Shown here: in pieces, positions 54,496-62,481 of the stretch | Position numbering within the stretch: position 1 is the first letter of the stretch | Layout of the letters: every line of letters starts with the position of its first letter | From: an uncultured Nitrospiraceae bacterium | GTDB lineage: Bacteria; Nitrospirota; Thermodesulfovibrionia; Thermodesulfovibrionales; SM23-35 | Reading direction: 5' to 3' | Assembly (NCBI GenBank): GCA_937138415.1 | Contig: CAKZPA010000011.1 | Coordinates: 17,177-81,176 of the forward strand | Length of the DNA: 64,000 bases | Notes under the pieces: generated by a model | Databases searched by the model: none | What the model saw: the letters and a program-made list of their open reading frames with translations, nothing else | Told to the model about the DNA's origin: nothing | Translations under genes and position numbers: made by a program

Positions 54496-54534
54496 GAGGT
54501 TGCCGCGTCCCGCTTCGCGGGACTCGCAATGACA
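54496..54534 (+). repeat. Dispersed hairpin repeat, copy A
   Basis: Begins GAGGTTGCCGCG and ends CTCGCAATGACA; its core GTCCCGC-TTC-GCGGGAC is a perfect 7-base-pair hairpin (54507-54523). This is the common small intergenic repeat type with GCAATGACA ends. A copy in the opposite orientation follows at 54575. Confidence 0.7.
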
Positions 54535-54574
54535 TTCTTTCAAAATTAGCTCAGCGATGGTCACTTCCCCGTGC

Positions 54575-54611
54575 TGTCATCGCGAGCGACCGACGGGAGC
54601 GTGGCGATCTC
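54575..54611 (-). repeat. Dispersed hairpin repeat, copy B (inverted)
   Basis: Begins TGTCATCGCGAG and ends GGCGATCTC, the reverse complement pattern of copy A with a diverged hairpin core. The two form an inverted pair 40 bases apart between the pilA promoter and the toxin-antitoxin genes. Confidence 0.65.
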
Positions 54612-54636
54612 TCATACTGGAGTCATCTGAGGCGGG

Positions 54637-55056
54637 TTACTCAATAACCTTTTCAAATGCATCAATGATGCTGTCAATACTCTGAAGCATCTTTTCGAGA
54701 TTCCTGTAAACCTCTTCATCGGAAATCTGCAGATATGCATGGGCAAGAATATTCCTGAAACCACCGAGCCCCCGCAGTTGTGAATACAGCACGTCATCGA
54801 TCACATCTTTCTTTTTAGCATTCTCGATGATGTCTTCGTAACTATCGCTTACGATCTCGAACCGGGAGGATAAGATATGATCGAGGAAGTCCAGGATGTT
54901 TTCTGAAATCAAAAAGAGCAGCCTCTCCGTAGAATATTTCACGTTTTTCTCTTTTACGTACTGCTCGAAGGGAATTCCGGACAATTGCTGAAGGTCGTGC
55001 CGGTACTCCCTCAATTTTTCTATTCTCTTTAAGAGGCTTTCCCTTCTATAAACCAA
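54637..55056 (-). CDS. hepT: HepT-like HEPN toxin ribonuclease
   Basis: A 139-residue HEPN protein (DUF86/HepT family). The RNase motif R-X4-H is GFRNILAHAY (about residue 110), with the HxY end that is AMPylated on tyrosine in characterised MntA-HepT pairs. It is predicted to cleave RNA as a dimer when not modified. It overlaps the upstream mntA gene by 11 bases, the normal order for type VII toxin-antitoxin systems. Codon use is more AT-rich than its neighbours, which suggests transfer into the site. Confidence 0.85.
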   Translation of the reverse strand: MVYRRESLLKRIEKLREYRHDLQQLSGIPFEQYVKEKNVKYSTERLLFLISENILDFLDHILSSRFEIVSDSYEDIIENAKKKDVIDDVLYSQLRGLGGFRNILAHAYLQISDEEVYRNLEKMLQSIDSIIDAFEKVIE

Positions 55057-55480
55057 TTTCCCTGTTTCTCCTGTGCTTCTTTAAATACAGAACATGATCG
55101 TAATATTTTTTCTTGTTCTTCAATTCAAAATCGTTCAGTAGCTCGGCATCTTTGTAGAACAAAACCTTCCCGTATTTAATTGCCTCAAAACTGAGGATAG
55201 GGTCTGCCTCATTGAGCCAGACAAGATCGATCCTGTCTGAGCGGATGGCTTGTGAAATCTTTCCATAGAGTCGGTAATAATCCTCCCACGTAAAATCTTT
55301 GGACGTGTAAAATGCGATGTCTACGTCGGATGATGTCTCCCCCTCGTGCGCTCGGGAACCGAAAAGATACGCGCCAAGAACGTGCGGATGGCTTTCTAAA
55401 ACAGGGAGAATTAGGGAGATCGCTCTATCGGTAGTAAAAGGTATCGGCTTTGATTTTCCCCAGCGTTCCTTGACAGCCAT
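55046..55480 (-). CDS. mntA: MntA-like nucleotidyltransferase antitoxin
   Basis: A 144-residue minimal nucleotidyltransferase. The motif is LFGSRAHEGETSSDVDIAFY (GS, then D-V-D; about residues 41-60) with the third acidic residue in DRIDLVWL. In the type VII system MntA adds AMP groups to HepT and silences it. It carries a longer C-terminal Lys-rich tail (about residues 110-144) than minimal examples. The gene lies 6 bases after gspG and overlaps hepT, so the module sits between pilin-type genes. Confidence 0.85.
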   Translation of the reverse strand: MAVKERWGKSKPIPFTTDRAISLILPVLESHPHVLGAYLFGSRAHEGETSSDVDIAFYTSKDFTWEDYYRLYGKISQAIRSDRIDLVWLNEADPILSFEAIKYGKVLFYKDAELLNDFELKNKKKYYDHVLYLKKHRRNREIGL

Positions 55481-55486
55481 GACTGT

Positions 55487-55921
55487 CTATTCCCAGCTGT
55501 TGATGTCTTTCGCCTCGCCGTCACCGCCGGGGGAACCGTCCGCGCCGTAAGAGATGAGATCGTAATCCCCGTGCGTTCCGGGAGATTCATAGTGGTAGGG
55601 GCGTCCCCACGGGTCATTGGGCGCTGCCTTCTTCAGGTAGGGACCGTCCCAGCCGGGCACGCCGGGATCAGTCAGGAGAGCGTTTAGACCTTCCGAAGTG
55701 GTCGGATATCTCCCCGTGTCGAGACGAAACTGATCGAGCGCTTGGCCGAGAAGCTCTATTTGAGTCTTTGCCGCCGACTGTTTCCCTTTCCCCACTTTGG
55801 GGATGAGTTTCGGGAAGACGAGGGCGGCGAGCATGCCGAGAATCACCATGACGACGATTAATTCGACAAGGGTAAATCCCCGGTTGTTCCTGATAGAGGT
55901 TTTCATTCCTTCATTGCTCAT
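55487..55921 (-). CDS. gspG: Type II secretion major pseudopilin GspG
   Basis: A 144-residue GspG, the main subunit of the type II secretion pseudopilus. The processing site is NRG-FTLVELIVVMVILGML with Glu5, then PKLIPKVGKGKQSAAKTQI, and the calcium-site C-terminus YDLISYGADGSPGGDGEAKD. The start at 55921 follows GAGGAGG. No other gsp gene is nearby, so the gene is isolated from the rest of the secretion machine. It may be co-transcribed with mntA-hepT, 6 bases downstream. Confidence 0.92.
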   Translation of the reverse strand: MSNEGMKTSIRNNRGFTLVELIVVMVILGMLAALVFPKLIPKVGKGKQSAAKTQIELLGQALDQFRLDTGRYPTTSEGLNALLTDPGVPGWDGPYLKKAAPNDPWGRPYHYESPGTHGDYDLISYGADGSPGGDGEAKDINSWE

Positions 55922-56290
55922 TCGATATCCTCCTCATGAAGATGCACGACGCATGATGTACGACATATGATCCCTGATGATCTTCTGCGACACATAAACC
56001 AAATAAAGCATCACGCTGTTCGATGGCCTTTCAAAACAGATTCACTCAAATTATATAACTTTGCTTCCAAATTTCATAGCCGTTACCCAAATCCAGCGGT
56101 ATCATTGATTGCGTATTCCCGTATTGTCATGGCGAGCCCTTCGGCCAACTCGGGGCAGACCGTGCAGAATCATGCATGGATCATTGCACGTTATGTAACG
56201 AACATCGCGTATCCTGAATCACGCATATTCCATCCCGCCGGCATCATTCCTTTACTAACAATTCATGCAAGTGCTAAAATGTTCCACGCT
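55922..56290 (+). other. Intergenic region upstream of radC
   Basis: A 369-base region with no recognisable gene. It includes one copy of a repeat (56126-56164) whose inverted partner lies beyond radC. I see no strong promoter for radC or gspG. The sequence is more AT-rich than the genes around it. Confidence 0.5.
56126..56164 (+). repeat. Dispersed hairpin repeat flanking radC, left copy
   Basis: Begins GTCATGGCGAGCCCTTCGGC and ends GGGGCAGACCGTG. Its reverse complement partner lies at 57115-57155, with about 30 of 39 positions the same by eye. Contains AGCCC/GGGC inverted halves able to form a hairpin. Confidence 0.7.
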
Positions 56291-56980
56291 ATGCCAAAAC
56301 CGAGTATTAAGACGTGGCCCGAAGGGGAACGGCCGCGCGAAAGACTCTTGTGGTTCGGCGCCGATCGCCTTTCGGATGCGCAGCTCCTCGCGATTATCCT
56401 CCGCACGGGCGGTGGCGGCAGGAGCGCCCTCGATCTTGCCATGGAGCTATTGAACGGTTTTGAGAGCCTGAGGGGAATCGAAAGTGCCTCCCAGACCGAA
56501 TTCACGAGGTTCAAGGGAATGGGTTCCGCGAAGGTCGCCCAACTGAAGGCCGCGTTCGAACTTGGCCGAAGGCTCCTCGGGGAGCCTGCAAGACGTGGAC
56601 CCGCGTTTGCGTCGAGCGCGGACGTGTATGCATACTATCATCCGCGCCTGAGAGAGATGAAAAAGGAAGTCTTCTACTGCGCCATGCTGGATGCGAAAAA
56701 CAGGATAAGGAAGGATTGCCTCGTTTCCGAGGGAACCCTGACGAATTCACTCATCCATCCGCGCGAGGCGTTCAAGGACGCCATAAGAGAGTCGGCGGCG
56801 GCGGTCATCTTCGTCCACAACCATCCGAGCGGCGACCCACGCCCGAGCCGCGAGGACATCGTCGCTACGGAGCGGCTCGTCCATGCGGGAGAAATCGTCG
56901 GGATACGGGTTCTCGATCATGTCATCATAGGCGACAATGCGTATACGAGCATGGCGGAGGAAGGGTATATCAAGAGGTAG
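56291..56980 (+). CDS. radC: RadC family JAB-domain protein
   Basis: A 229-residue RadC protein with an N-terminal UPF0758 segment (WPEGERPRERLLWFGADRLS), a helix-hairpin-helix-like middle part, and a C-terminal JAB/MPN domain whose metal motif is FVHNHPSGDPRPSRED (about residue 177). RadC proteins were linked to repair in error and their function is unsettled; a competence-related role is suggested by some genomes. The ATG at 56291 gives the usual length; ATG 56279 is an alternative. The gene stands alone between repeat-rich intergenic regions. Confidence 0.93.
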   Translation: MPKPSIKTWPEGERPRERLLWFGADRLSDAQLLAIILRTGGGGRSALDLAMELLNGFESLRGIESASQTEFTRFKGMGSAKVAQLKAAFELGRRLLGEPARRGPAFASSADVYAYYHPRLREMKKEVFYCAMLDAKNRIRKDCLVSEGTLTNSLIHPREAFKDAIRESAAAVIFVHNHPSGDPRPSREDIVATERLVHAGEIVGIRVLDHVIIGDNAYTSMAEEGYIKR

Positions 56981-57114
56981 CTGCGCGATAAAAGGTGCAT
57001 GATCTACACGTTCGAGCAGGTTGTATTACTATCGTCGAATCCAACGATACGCTTCAATGTACCGATACCATGTCGCGCTGGGCTTGTCGAAGGATGATAC
57101 AATTATCATGTTCC

Positions 57115-57155
57115 GTCATGGTCTGCCCTGACGTTGCCGAAGGGCTCATCATGAC
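57115..57155 (-). repeat. Dispersed hairpin repeat flanking radC, right copy (inverted)
   Basis: Read on the minus strand it begins GTCATGATGAGCCCTTCGGC and ends GGGCAGACCATGAC, closely matching the left copy at 56126. The ends GTCATG/CATGAC and inner GCCCT/AGGGC are inverted, so it folds on itself. Confidence 0.7.
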
Positions 57156-57255
57156 AATCACGACATTTCAATTTCAGGTTATCGATGGATTAGGGTCTCT
57201 GCTATTTTCGAACGTGTATGGTGCATCATGTATCGTGCACCCTCATGTCGTCACC

Positions 57256-57272
57256 GCCCGACTTGATCGGGC
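57256..57272 (+). repeat. Short hairpin repeat GCCCG/CGGGC
   Basis: GCCCGACTTGATCGGGC, a 5- to 6-base-pair stem with short loop. It looks like a small dispersed palindromic element rather than a terminator, since no T-run follows. Confidence 0.5.
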
Positions 57273-57412
57273 AATCGGGAGAAAAGAACCGGATCCGACG
57301 GTCCCCTTCGAAAGGACCGGCGGGTGGGCAAGCCGGAGGATGAACGTAGGGTGTTTGATTGTTACTCCCTCCGCTCCTGGTGCAGGGTTCTTATAGAGAG
57401 AAAGGAGGAAGT

Positions 57413-58021
57413 ATGGCAAGAATGAAGCGGGCGATCATAAGCGTCTCGAACAAAAAAGGTATCGTAGAGTTCGCAAAAGAACTCGAGAGCATGGGGATCG
57501 AGATTCTCTCGACGGGGGGTACGGCAAAGACACTGCGAGATGCGGGCATACGCGTAAAGGACGTGTCGGAACATACGGGATCACCCGAGATGCTGGACGG
57601 CAGGGTCAAGACCCTCCATCCGAGGGTTCACGGGGGTCTCCTTTCGAGGAGAAATAACCCGAAAGACATGGAGGAGATAAGGAAGTACGATATCGAAATG
57701 ATCGACATGGTCGTCGTCAATCTCTACCCTTTTGAAGAGACGATCTCGAAGCCCGGTGTCACGTTCGAAGAGGCGATCGAAAATATCGACATCGGCGGTC
57801 CCGCCATGCTCCGCTCGGCGTCCAAAAACTTTCGGGATGTCGCCGTGGTTGTCGATCCCTCCGATTACGGGCGTATCCTCGAGGAAATGAGAGAACGCGG
57901 CGGGAACCTTTCGTATGAGACGAGGTTGAAGCTCGCGCAAAAGGTTTTTCGGCGTACCTCTCGATACGACGGTGCGATCGCGGACTATCTCGCGCGCGTC
58001 ATCGGGGACGAGAATTTGTGA
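57413..58021 (+). CDS. purH: IMP cyclohydrolase domain protein (PurH N-terminal half only)
   Basis: A 202-residue protein matching only the MGS-like IMP cyclohydrolase half of PurH. Catalytic residues appear intact: [20 protein letters not shown] and [15 protein letters not shown]. The normal protein is over 500 residues and continues with an AICAR transformylase domain; here the frame stops and the purD-like gene begins at an overlapping GTG (GTGA), so the second half is not lost by a nearby frameshift. AICAR formylation must be done by a separate gene elsewhere. The start at 57413 has an AAAGGAGG site. Confidence 0.92.
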   Translation: MARMKRAIISVSNKKGIVEFAKELESMGIEILSTGGTAKTLRDAGIRVKDVSEHTGSPEMLDGRVKTLHPRVHGGLLSRRNNPKDMEEIRKYDIEMIDMVVVNLYPFEETISKPGVTFEEAIENIDIGGPAMLRSASKNFRDVAVVVDPSDYGRILEEMRERGGNLSYETRLKLAQKVFRRTSRYDGAIADYLARVIGDENL

Positions 58022-59301
58022 AAGTCCTCGTCGTTGGCGGGGGCGGGAGCGAACACGCGCTCGTCTGGAAGCTCTCGCGGAGCAGACACGTATCGAACAT
58101 CTACTGCTCACCGGGCAATGCCGGCATTTCCGAATTGGCGGAGTGCATCGATGTCAGCCCGGATAACGTCGGTGCGCTCGTCGATTTCGTGAAGTACGAA
58201 TGGATAGATGTGACCGTTCTATGCGCGCCGACGGTCTTCGCGAGACACGTTGTCGCCGCTCTCGAGCGCGAGGGCCGCAAAGTGTTCGGGATCTGCGAAT
58301 CTGCCTTTCCTTTAGCGCTGAGCAGGGAGGCCGCAAAAAATTTCATAAAGCGCCACCGGATACCCTCGGTGGAGTACCGAGTGTTCTCTTCGTACCTCCT
58401 CGCGCAGGACTATGTCCAGCTCAAAGGACTTCCCCTTGTGATAGAGTCGGATCGACGGTCGGGCGACAGAGGCGTTTTTTTCGCGACGACATTCGAGGAG
58501 GCGAGGGACGTCCTGAAATACATCGTCGAAGAATCACCGCGCGGGGGAAGCGGAGACCGGATCATCGTCGGGGAACATGTGGATGGACAGAGGATGTCGC
58601 TGGCGATGGTCGTCGATGAGAAGTTCGTCTTCCCACTGGCAAGCGTATACAAATGGCGAGCGGTAACGGGTCCTCGAGTGCTGCGGGAAGTGACCGTCAC
58701 GGGGGCGTGCTCGCCGGTGCCGTTCATCGGTAAGGCGGAGACGGATGCGCTCCTCGAAAACGTCGCATACCCCATTCTCCGGGGATTGGCGGCCGAAGGG
58801 ATTACGTTCAGAGGCTTGCTTTCGGCCGATCTCGTTTTCCGGGGCGGAGATATTCGCCTTTTGGACGTCCATCTCGGATGTGCTCCTCTGGAAGCGCAAA
58901 CGATTATGCCGGGTCTGCCGGGAGACATCGGCGACATAATCCTTGCGTCCTTGGAAGGAAAGCTTTCGCATCTGAAGATGCGCGAGGATGGAAGGTCAGT
59001 GGTCTGCGTCGCGCTTTTTTCAAAAGACAGCGGACCTCGCGCGGAGGGTGGACTCCACATCGAGGGGCTCGACGCCATCAGAGCGACCGAGAACGTCTTC
59101 GTATTCCACCACAATACGGTTTTCGAAGATCGCCGTGTCATGACACGCGGCGGTGACGTTCTATCGGTCGCGGCGATCGGCTCGGATCCGCTGCAGGCGG
59201 CGAAGAAGGCGTATCAGGCAATCGGGAACATTCATTTTGACGGGATTTACTACAGCAACGACGTTGGGTACAATATCCCGCAGGAAAGGAGGCCTGTATG
59301 A
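58018..59301 (+). CDS. PurD-like protein with degenerate active site
   Basis: A 427-residue protein collinear with phosphoribosylamine-glycine ligase (PurD) from [18 protein letters not shown] to [11 protein letters not shown], with the normal length. The ATP-grasp motifs are changed: the usual GPExPL reads CAPTVF; VIKADGLAAGKGV reads [13 protein letters not shown] (both lysines gone); QDHKR is VYKWR; and the magnesium motif EFNCRFGDPETQ is [13 protein letters not shown]. So catalysis as a glycine ligase is doubtful. It overlaps purH and purE by four bases each, so it is under translation coupling. Possible roles: a non-catalytic partner of PurE/PurH, or a changed substrate. A real purD is expected elsewhere. 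Confidence 0.8.
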   Translation: MKVLVVGGGGSEHALVWKLSRSRHVSNIYCSPGNAGISELAECIDVSPDNVGALVDFVKYEWIDVTVLCAPTVFARHVVAALEREGRKVFGICESAFPLALSREAAKNFIKRHRIPSVEYRVFSSYLLAQDYVQLKGLPLVIESDRRSGDRGVFFATTFEEARDVLKYIVEESPRGGSGDRIIVGEHVDGQRMSLAMVVDEKFVFPLASVYKWRAVTGPRVLREVTVTGACSPVPFIGKAETDALLENVAYPILRGLAAEGITFRGLLSADLVFRGGDIRLLDVHLGCAPLEAQTIMPGLPGDIGDIILASLEGKLSHLKMREDGRSVVCVALFSKDSGPRAEGGLHIEGLDAIRATENVFVFHHNTVFEDRRVMTRGGDVLSVAAIGSDPLQAAKKAYQAIGNIHFDGIYYSNDVGYNIPQERRPV

Positions 59302-59810
59302 CACCGAGGGTGTTTATCATTTTGGGGAGCGAATCGGATCTCCCGGTCATGGAAAAAGCGGTCGACGTGCTCGAGGAATTGGACATTCCATGCACGATGA
59401 CGGTCGCGTCGGCGCACAGATCTCCGGCGCGCGCCGTAAAGCTCGCCACGAATGCGGAAAAGGAAGGGGTGGATGTGATCATAGCGGGAGCCGGCATGGC
59501 GGCTCACCTCGCGGGCGTTCTCGCAGCCCACACGGTGCTCCCAGTTATCGGCGTGCCTATCAACTCGTCCCCTCTCAACGGGCTGGACTCTCTACTCTCG
59601 ACGGTACAAATGCCCCCCGGAGTGCCCGTCGGGACGATGGCGATCGGCACCGCGGGGGCGAGGAATGCCGCATTCTTCGCGGCTCAGATCATAGGCCGGA
59701 AAGATCCGAAAGTCGCGGAGAGGCTGAAGGCGCACAAGAAAAAGATGGCGGAAGACATCGAAAAGAAGGCGCGATCCCTGGAGAAAGGGAAGTCCTCGCC
59801 GAAGACGTGA
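59298..59810 (+). CDS. purE: N5-carboxyaminoimidazole ribonucleotide mutase PurE
   Basis: A 170-residue PurE, which makes CAIR in purine synthesis. Motifs are ILGSESDLPVMEKA, VASAHRSPARA, AGAGMAAHLAGVLAA, PVIGVPINSS and DSLLSTVQMPPGVPVGTMAIG. Family members with HLPG are common; here it is HLAG. purK, needed for the mutase class, is not in the window, so use of the alternative direct-carboxylase class cannot be ruled out. The ATG overlaps the stop of the purD-like gene. The Lys-rich tail (about 25 residues) is extra. Confidence 0.94.
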   Translation: MTPRVFIILGSESDLPVMEKAVDVLEELDIPCTMTVASAHRSPARAVKLATNAEKEGVDVIIAGAGMAAHLAGVLAAHTVLPVIGVPINSSPLNGLDSLLSTVQMPPGVPVGTMAIGTAGARNAAFFAAQIIGRKDPKVAERLKAHKKKMAEDIEKKARSLEKGKSSPKT

Positions 59811-59948
59811 AAGAGCGCGTACCCGCGTCGCGTATCAGCTTTACGGTGCACACGCGCGCGCGTGCTCCCGAGTTCCGTGATTAGCGCTGAGGAGTGGTTA
59901 CCCTGAAGAGTCCTTCTCTCTTGGCTGGACGGGATTGCGGCGGATAGA

Positions 59949-60263
59949 TTACCTTCTCCCCCCCCGGGTTCCGTAACCGCCTTTCTCCCGAAACTGGCTT
60001 CTTTCCCTGCGCTCCTGTTGAGGTTTTGCCTCGTTAACGACGAGGTTCCTCTCCATGAACGTATTGCCATTCAACTGAGTCACCGCTTTCTCGGCTCCTT
60101 CATCCGTGGCCATCTCCACAAAGCCGAACCCTCTCGCTCTGCCGGTCGAAGCATCTTTAATGAGTCTCACCGAAACAACTTCACCTGCCTGGGAAAACAG
60201 GTTTTTCACATCCTCCTCGGTTGCTTTAAAGGAGATGTTGCCTACATAAAGCCTCTTACTCAT
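59949..60263 (-). CDS. RRM-type RNA-binding protein
   Basis: A 104-residue single RNA recognition motif protein. RNP2 is LYVGNI (residues 5-10) and RNP1 is RGFGFVEM (about residues 44-51); a Gln/Arg/Gly-rich tail follows (KPQQERRERSQF, ending GGRR). Such proteins are often cold-shock induced in bacteria and may act as RNA chaperones. It stands alone on the minus strand between purE and the HEAT protein. A strong GAAGGAGG site precedes the ATG. Confidence 0.93.
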   Translation of the reverse strand: MSKRLYVGNISFKATEEDVKNLFSQAGEVVSVRLIKDASTGRARGFGFVEMATDEGAEKAVTQLNGNTFMERNLVVNEAKPQQERRERSQFREKGGYGTRGGRR

Positions 60264-60425
60264 CCTTCCTCCTTCGGTTATTGTCGCGCCGGGTGTCTTT
60301 CATCCCCGAAGCCGCGCACGGTGCAGACTAACTATGTAGGATGAAACCGCTGTTTGTCAAGTAAGCGAAACGTCACTTTGATGAGGGTACGAGGGGAGCG
60401 GCCCGCACGCGTGATCATCCGTCCG

Positions 60426-60833
60426 TCAGTGTCGGGAGCGGATATCCTGAATCGCTTCTTCCGCGATCATACGGACGTCCGAATTTTCGGAGGATAGCAA
60501 CTCTTCGAGGTAGGGAATCGTCTCGGCGTTTCCTATCAGGCCGAGAACGTACGCCGCATCACCCTGCACGAGCGGGCTGCTCTCCCCGAGGAGGGGGAGC
60601 AGGACCCTGATCGCCTCGCGTGTGTTGCCGCCATCCTCGACCGCGAGGGCTTCGAGGAGCGCGATCGTTCCGATACGGACGCGAATGCGTTCATCCGTCA
60701 GAAGAGCGGGGATGTAGTCATAGAGACCTTTGTCGTGTTTGAACATATCGACGATATTGTCGAGCATGCCGTTTTCCATATAATCGGCGATCATCTTCTG
60801 CATGTCGAACGTATCCGGTTCTCTGTGCTCCAT
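60426..60833 (-). CDS. HEAT-repeat protein
   Basis: A protein of about 135 residues (if it starts at 60833) made largely of alpha-helical HEAT repeats: VRIGTIALLEALAVED, EAIRVLLPLLGE, VQGDAAYVLGLIGNAET and VRMIAEEAIQDI. HEAT repeats bind other proteins; the target is not evident. The start is uncertain: ATG 60848 or 60833 are possible, and the open frame continues to 60995. It is divergent from cysS with promoter sequences in the shared region. Confidence 0.7.
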   Translation of the reverse strand: MEHREPDTFDMQKMIADYMENGMLDNIVDMFKHDKGLYDYIPALLTDERIRVRIGTIALLEALAVEDGGNTREAIRVLLPLLGESSPLVQGDAAYVLGLIGNAETIPYLEELLSSENSDVRMIAEEAIQDIRSRH

Positions 60834-61026
60834 CCTGCTTGGTATCATAGCACAAAGATTTTCGAAAACGTGGCCGCTGAGCTTTGTTGTATAATTCCGG
60901 AGTGATTCTCGCGGGCGGTCATGCCGGCGGAAACGCGCCACTCCCGAGAGAATGCTCTCGGCGGCGGCGTGCGCAGCGTTCGGAACGACGGTCACAGCAA
61001 ATCTTTTTTGCCGGTCACCGGAGTCT

Positions 61027-62481
61027 ATGAAGATCTACAATACGCTTTCCGGACAGAAGGAAGAATTCGTCCCTCTTTCTCCGAACGAGGTGAAGATCTA
61101 TGCCTGCGGGGTCACCGTCTATGACTATTGCCACATCGGCCACGCGCGGAATGCGATCGTCTTCGATGTCATCAGGCGCTACCTTCAGTACAAGGGTTTC
61201 CGCGTCACGTACGTACGAAACTTCACGGACATTGACGACAAGATTATTCAGAGGGCGAAGCAGGAGGGACTGCCCTGGAATGTCGTCGCGCAGAAGTATA
61301 CAGACGAATACTATAACGACATGGACCGACTCGGGGTGGGGAGAGCCGACATCGAGCCGAAGGCGACCGACCACATTCCTGACATCATCGCGATCGTCAA
61401 AAATCTCGTCGATCGCGGTTTTGCGTACGAAGCAGACGGGAGCGTCTATTTTTCGGTCGATGCCTTCCCGGATTATGGGAAGCTCTCGAAAAGGGATAAG
61501 GAGGAAATGATCGCGGGGGCGCGCGTCGAAGTCGATGAGCGCAAGCGGAATCCTCTCGATTTCGCCCTCTGGAAGAAGTCCAAAGAGGGAGAGCCTTTCT
61601 GGGAAAGTCCCTGGGGCAGGGGAAGACCGGGCTGGCACATCGAGTGCACGGCGATGTCAATCAAGCACCTCGGGGAGAGCTTCGACATCCACGGAGGAGG
61701 CGCGGACCTCCTCTTCCCGCACCATGAGAACGAGATCGCCCAGTCCGAAGCGGCGACAGGCAAACCGTTCGTACGGTACTGGGTCCACAACGGGTTCATC
61801 ACGATCGATAAGGAGAAGATGTCGAAGTCGCTCGGCAATTTCTTCACCATACGGGAGATTCTCGATCGGTTCGATCCGGAAGTGGTGCGGCTCTTTCTGC
61901 TGTCGACGCATTATCGGAGCCCCATCGAGTTTTCGGACGCTGTGCTCAGAGAGGCCGAGGTCTCGCTGGACAAGTATTATTCGACGGTCTTGAGGATTCG
62001 TGAGTTTGAAGAGCAGAGTGAAGGGGGAGAATCTCTCCGGAAGGCTGGAGAACTCTTTTCCCGGCACCTTGCCGATTTCCCGAGGAAATTCGAAGAAGCG
62101 ATGGACGACGACTTCAATACCGCCCTCGCGATCGGGTACATTTATGAGTTGATCAGGGAGCTCAACAGGTTTCTCGATGCGAGGCCGTGGGGAAGTCGGG
62201 CCCGGGAGCTGGTCGCGGCGGCGGAACGATCGCTCGCGCAAGTCGGGGGTGTCCTCCATCTCTTCCAGCGGAGCCCCTCGGAGTGGTACGCTTCCCTGAT
62301 GAAGGTGAAGCGCCTCGGACTCGCGGAGGCGGAAATACGGCGCCGGATCGAGGAGCGTCAGGAAGCGCGGCTCAAGAAAGACTGGCGGCGGGCGGATGAA
62401 ATACGTCATGAACTCGAGGAGAGAGGAATCATCCTTGAAGATAAAAAGGGGAGAACGGACTGGAAGGTCAGGGTCGGATGA
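61027..62481 (+). CDS. cysS: Cysteinyl-tRNA synthetase
   Basis: A 484-residue class I CysRS. The HIGH motif is in YDYCHIGHARN (about residue 33), the KMSKS motif is EKMSKSLGN (about residue 270), and zinc ligands include Cys in ACGVTVYD and Cys/His in WHIECTAMS and FPHHENEIA. It charges tRNA(Cys), whose gene is at 32512. The ATG at 61027 gives the family start (MKIYNTLSGQKEEF) and has a GGAG site. The end overlaps the start of the next gene by 47 bases. Confidence 0.97.
   Translation: MKIYNTLSGQKEEFVPLSPNEVKIYACGVTVYDYCHIGHARNAIVFDVIRRYLQYKGFRVTYVRNFTDIDDKIIQRAKQEGLPWNVVAQKYTDEYYNDMDRLGVGRADIEPKATDHIPDIIAIVKNLVDRGFAYEADGSVYFSVDAFPDYGKLSKRDKEEMIAGARVEVDERKRNPLDFALWKKSKEGEPFWESPWGRGRPGWHIECTAMSIKHLGESFDIHGGGADLLFPHHENEIAQSEAATGKPFVRYWVHNGFITIDKEKMSKSLGNFFTIREILDRFDPEVVRLFLLSTHYRSPIEFSDAVLREAEVSLDKYYSTVLRIREFEEQSEGGESLRKAGELFSRHLADFPRKFEEAMDDDFNTALAIGYIYELIRELNRFLDARPWGSRARELVAAAERSLAQVGGVLHLFQRSPSEWYASLMKVKRLGLAEAEIRRRIEERQEARLKKDWRRADEIRHELEERGIILEDKKGRTDWKVRVG

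Larger units (their letters stand above)
54146..54636 (+). other. Intergenic region with pilin promoter, repeats and a tiny reading frame
   Basis: A 491-base region. It contains the sigma-54 promoter of pilA (54288-54302, minus strand), an untranslated pilA leader of about 130 bases, an open frame of 20 codons (54359-54421, plus) with a good AAGGAGG site, a following CCCTCTG/CAGAGGG inverted pair (54424-54460), and an inverted pair of small dispersed repeats (54496-54534, 54575-54611). No confident gene. Confidence 0.6.
56981..57412 (+). other. Repeat-rich intergenic region between radC and purH
   Basis: A 432-base region without a gene. It holds the right repeat copy (57115-57155), a hairpin repeat (57256-57272) and scattered fragments like GGGCTTGTCGAAGGATGA (57080-57097). 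Such small palindromic elements often gather between genes. An AAAGGAGG ribosome site for purH is at its end (57401-57408). Confidence 0.55.

Noticed and set aside
53530..57412. CRISPR array or insertion sequence in the repeat-rich 53-57 kb part
   Set aside because: Repeats are few, short and inverted, with no regular spacers and no transposase gene.
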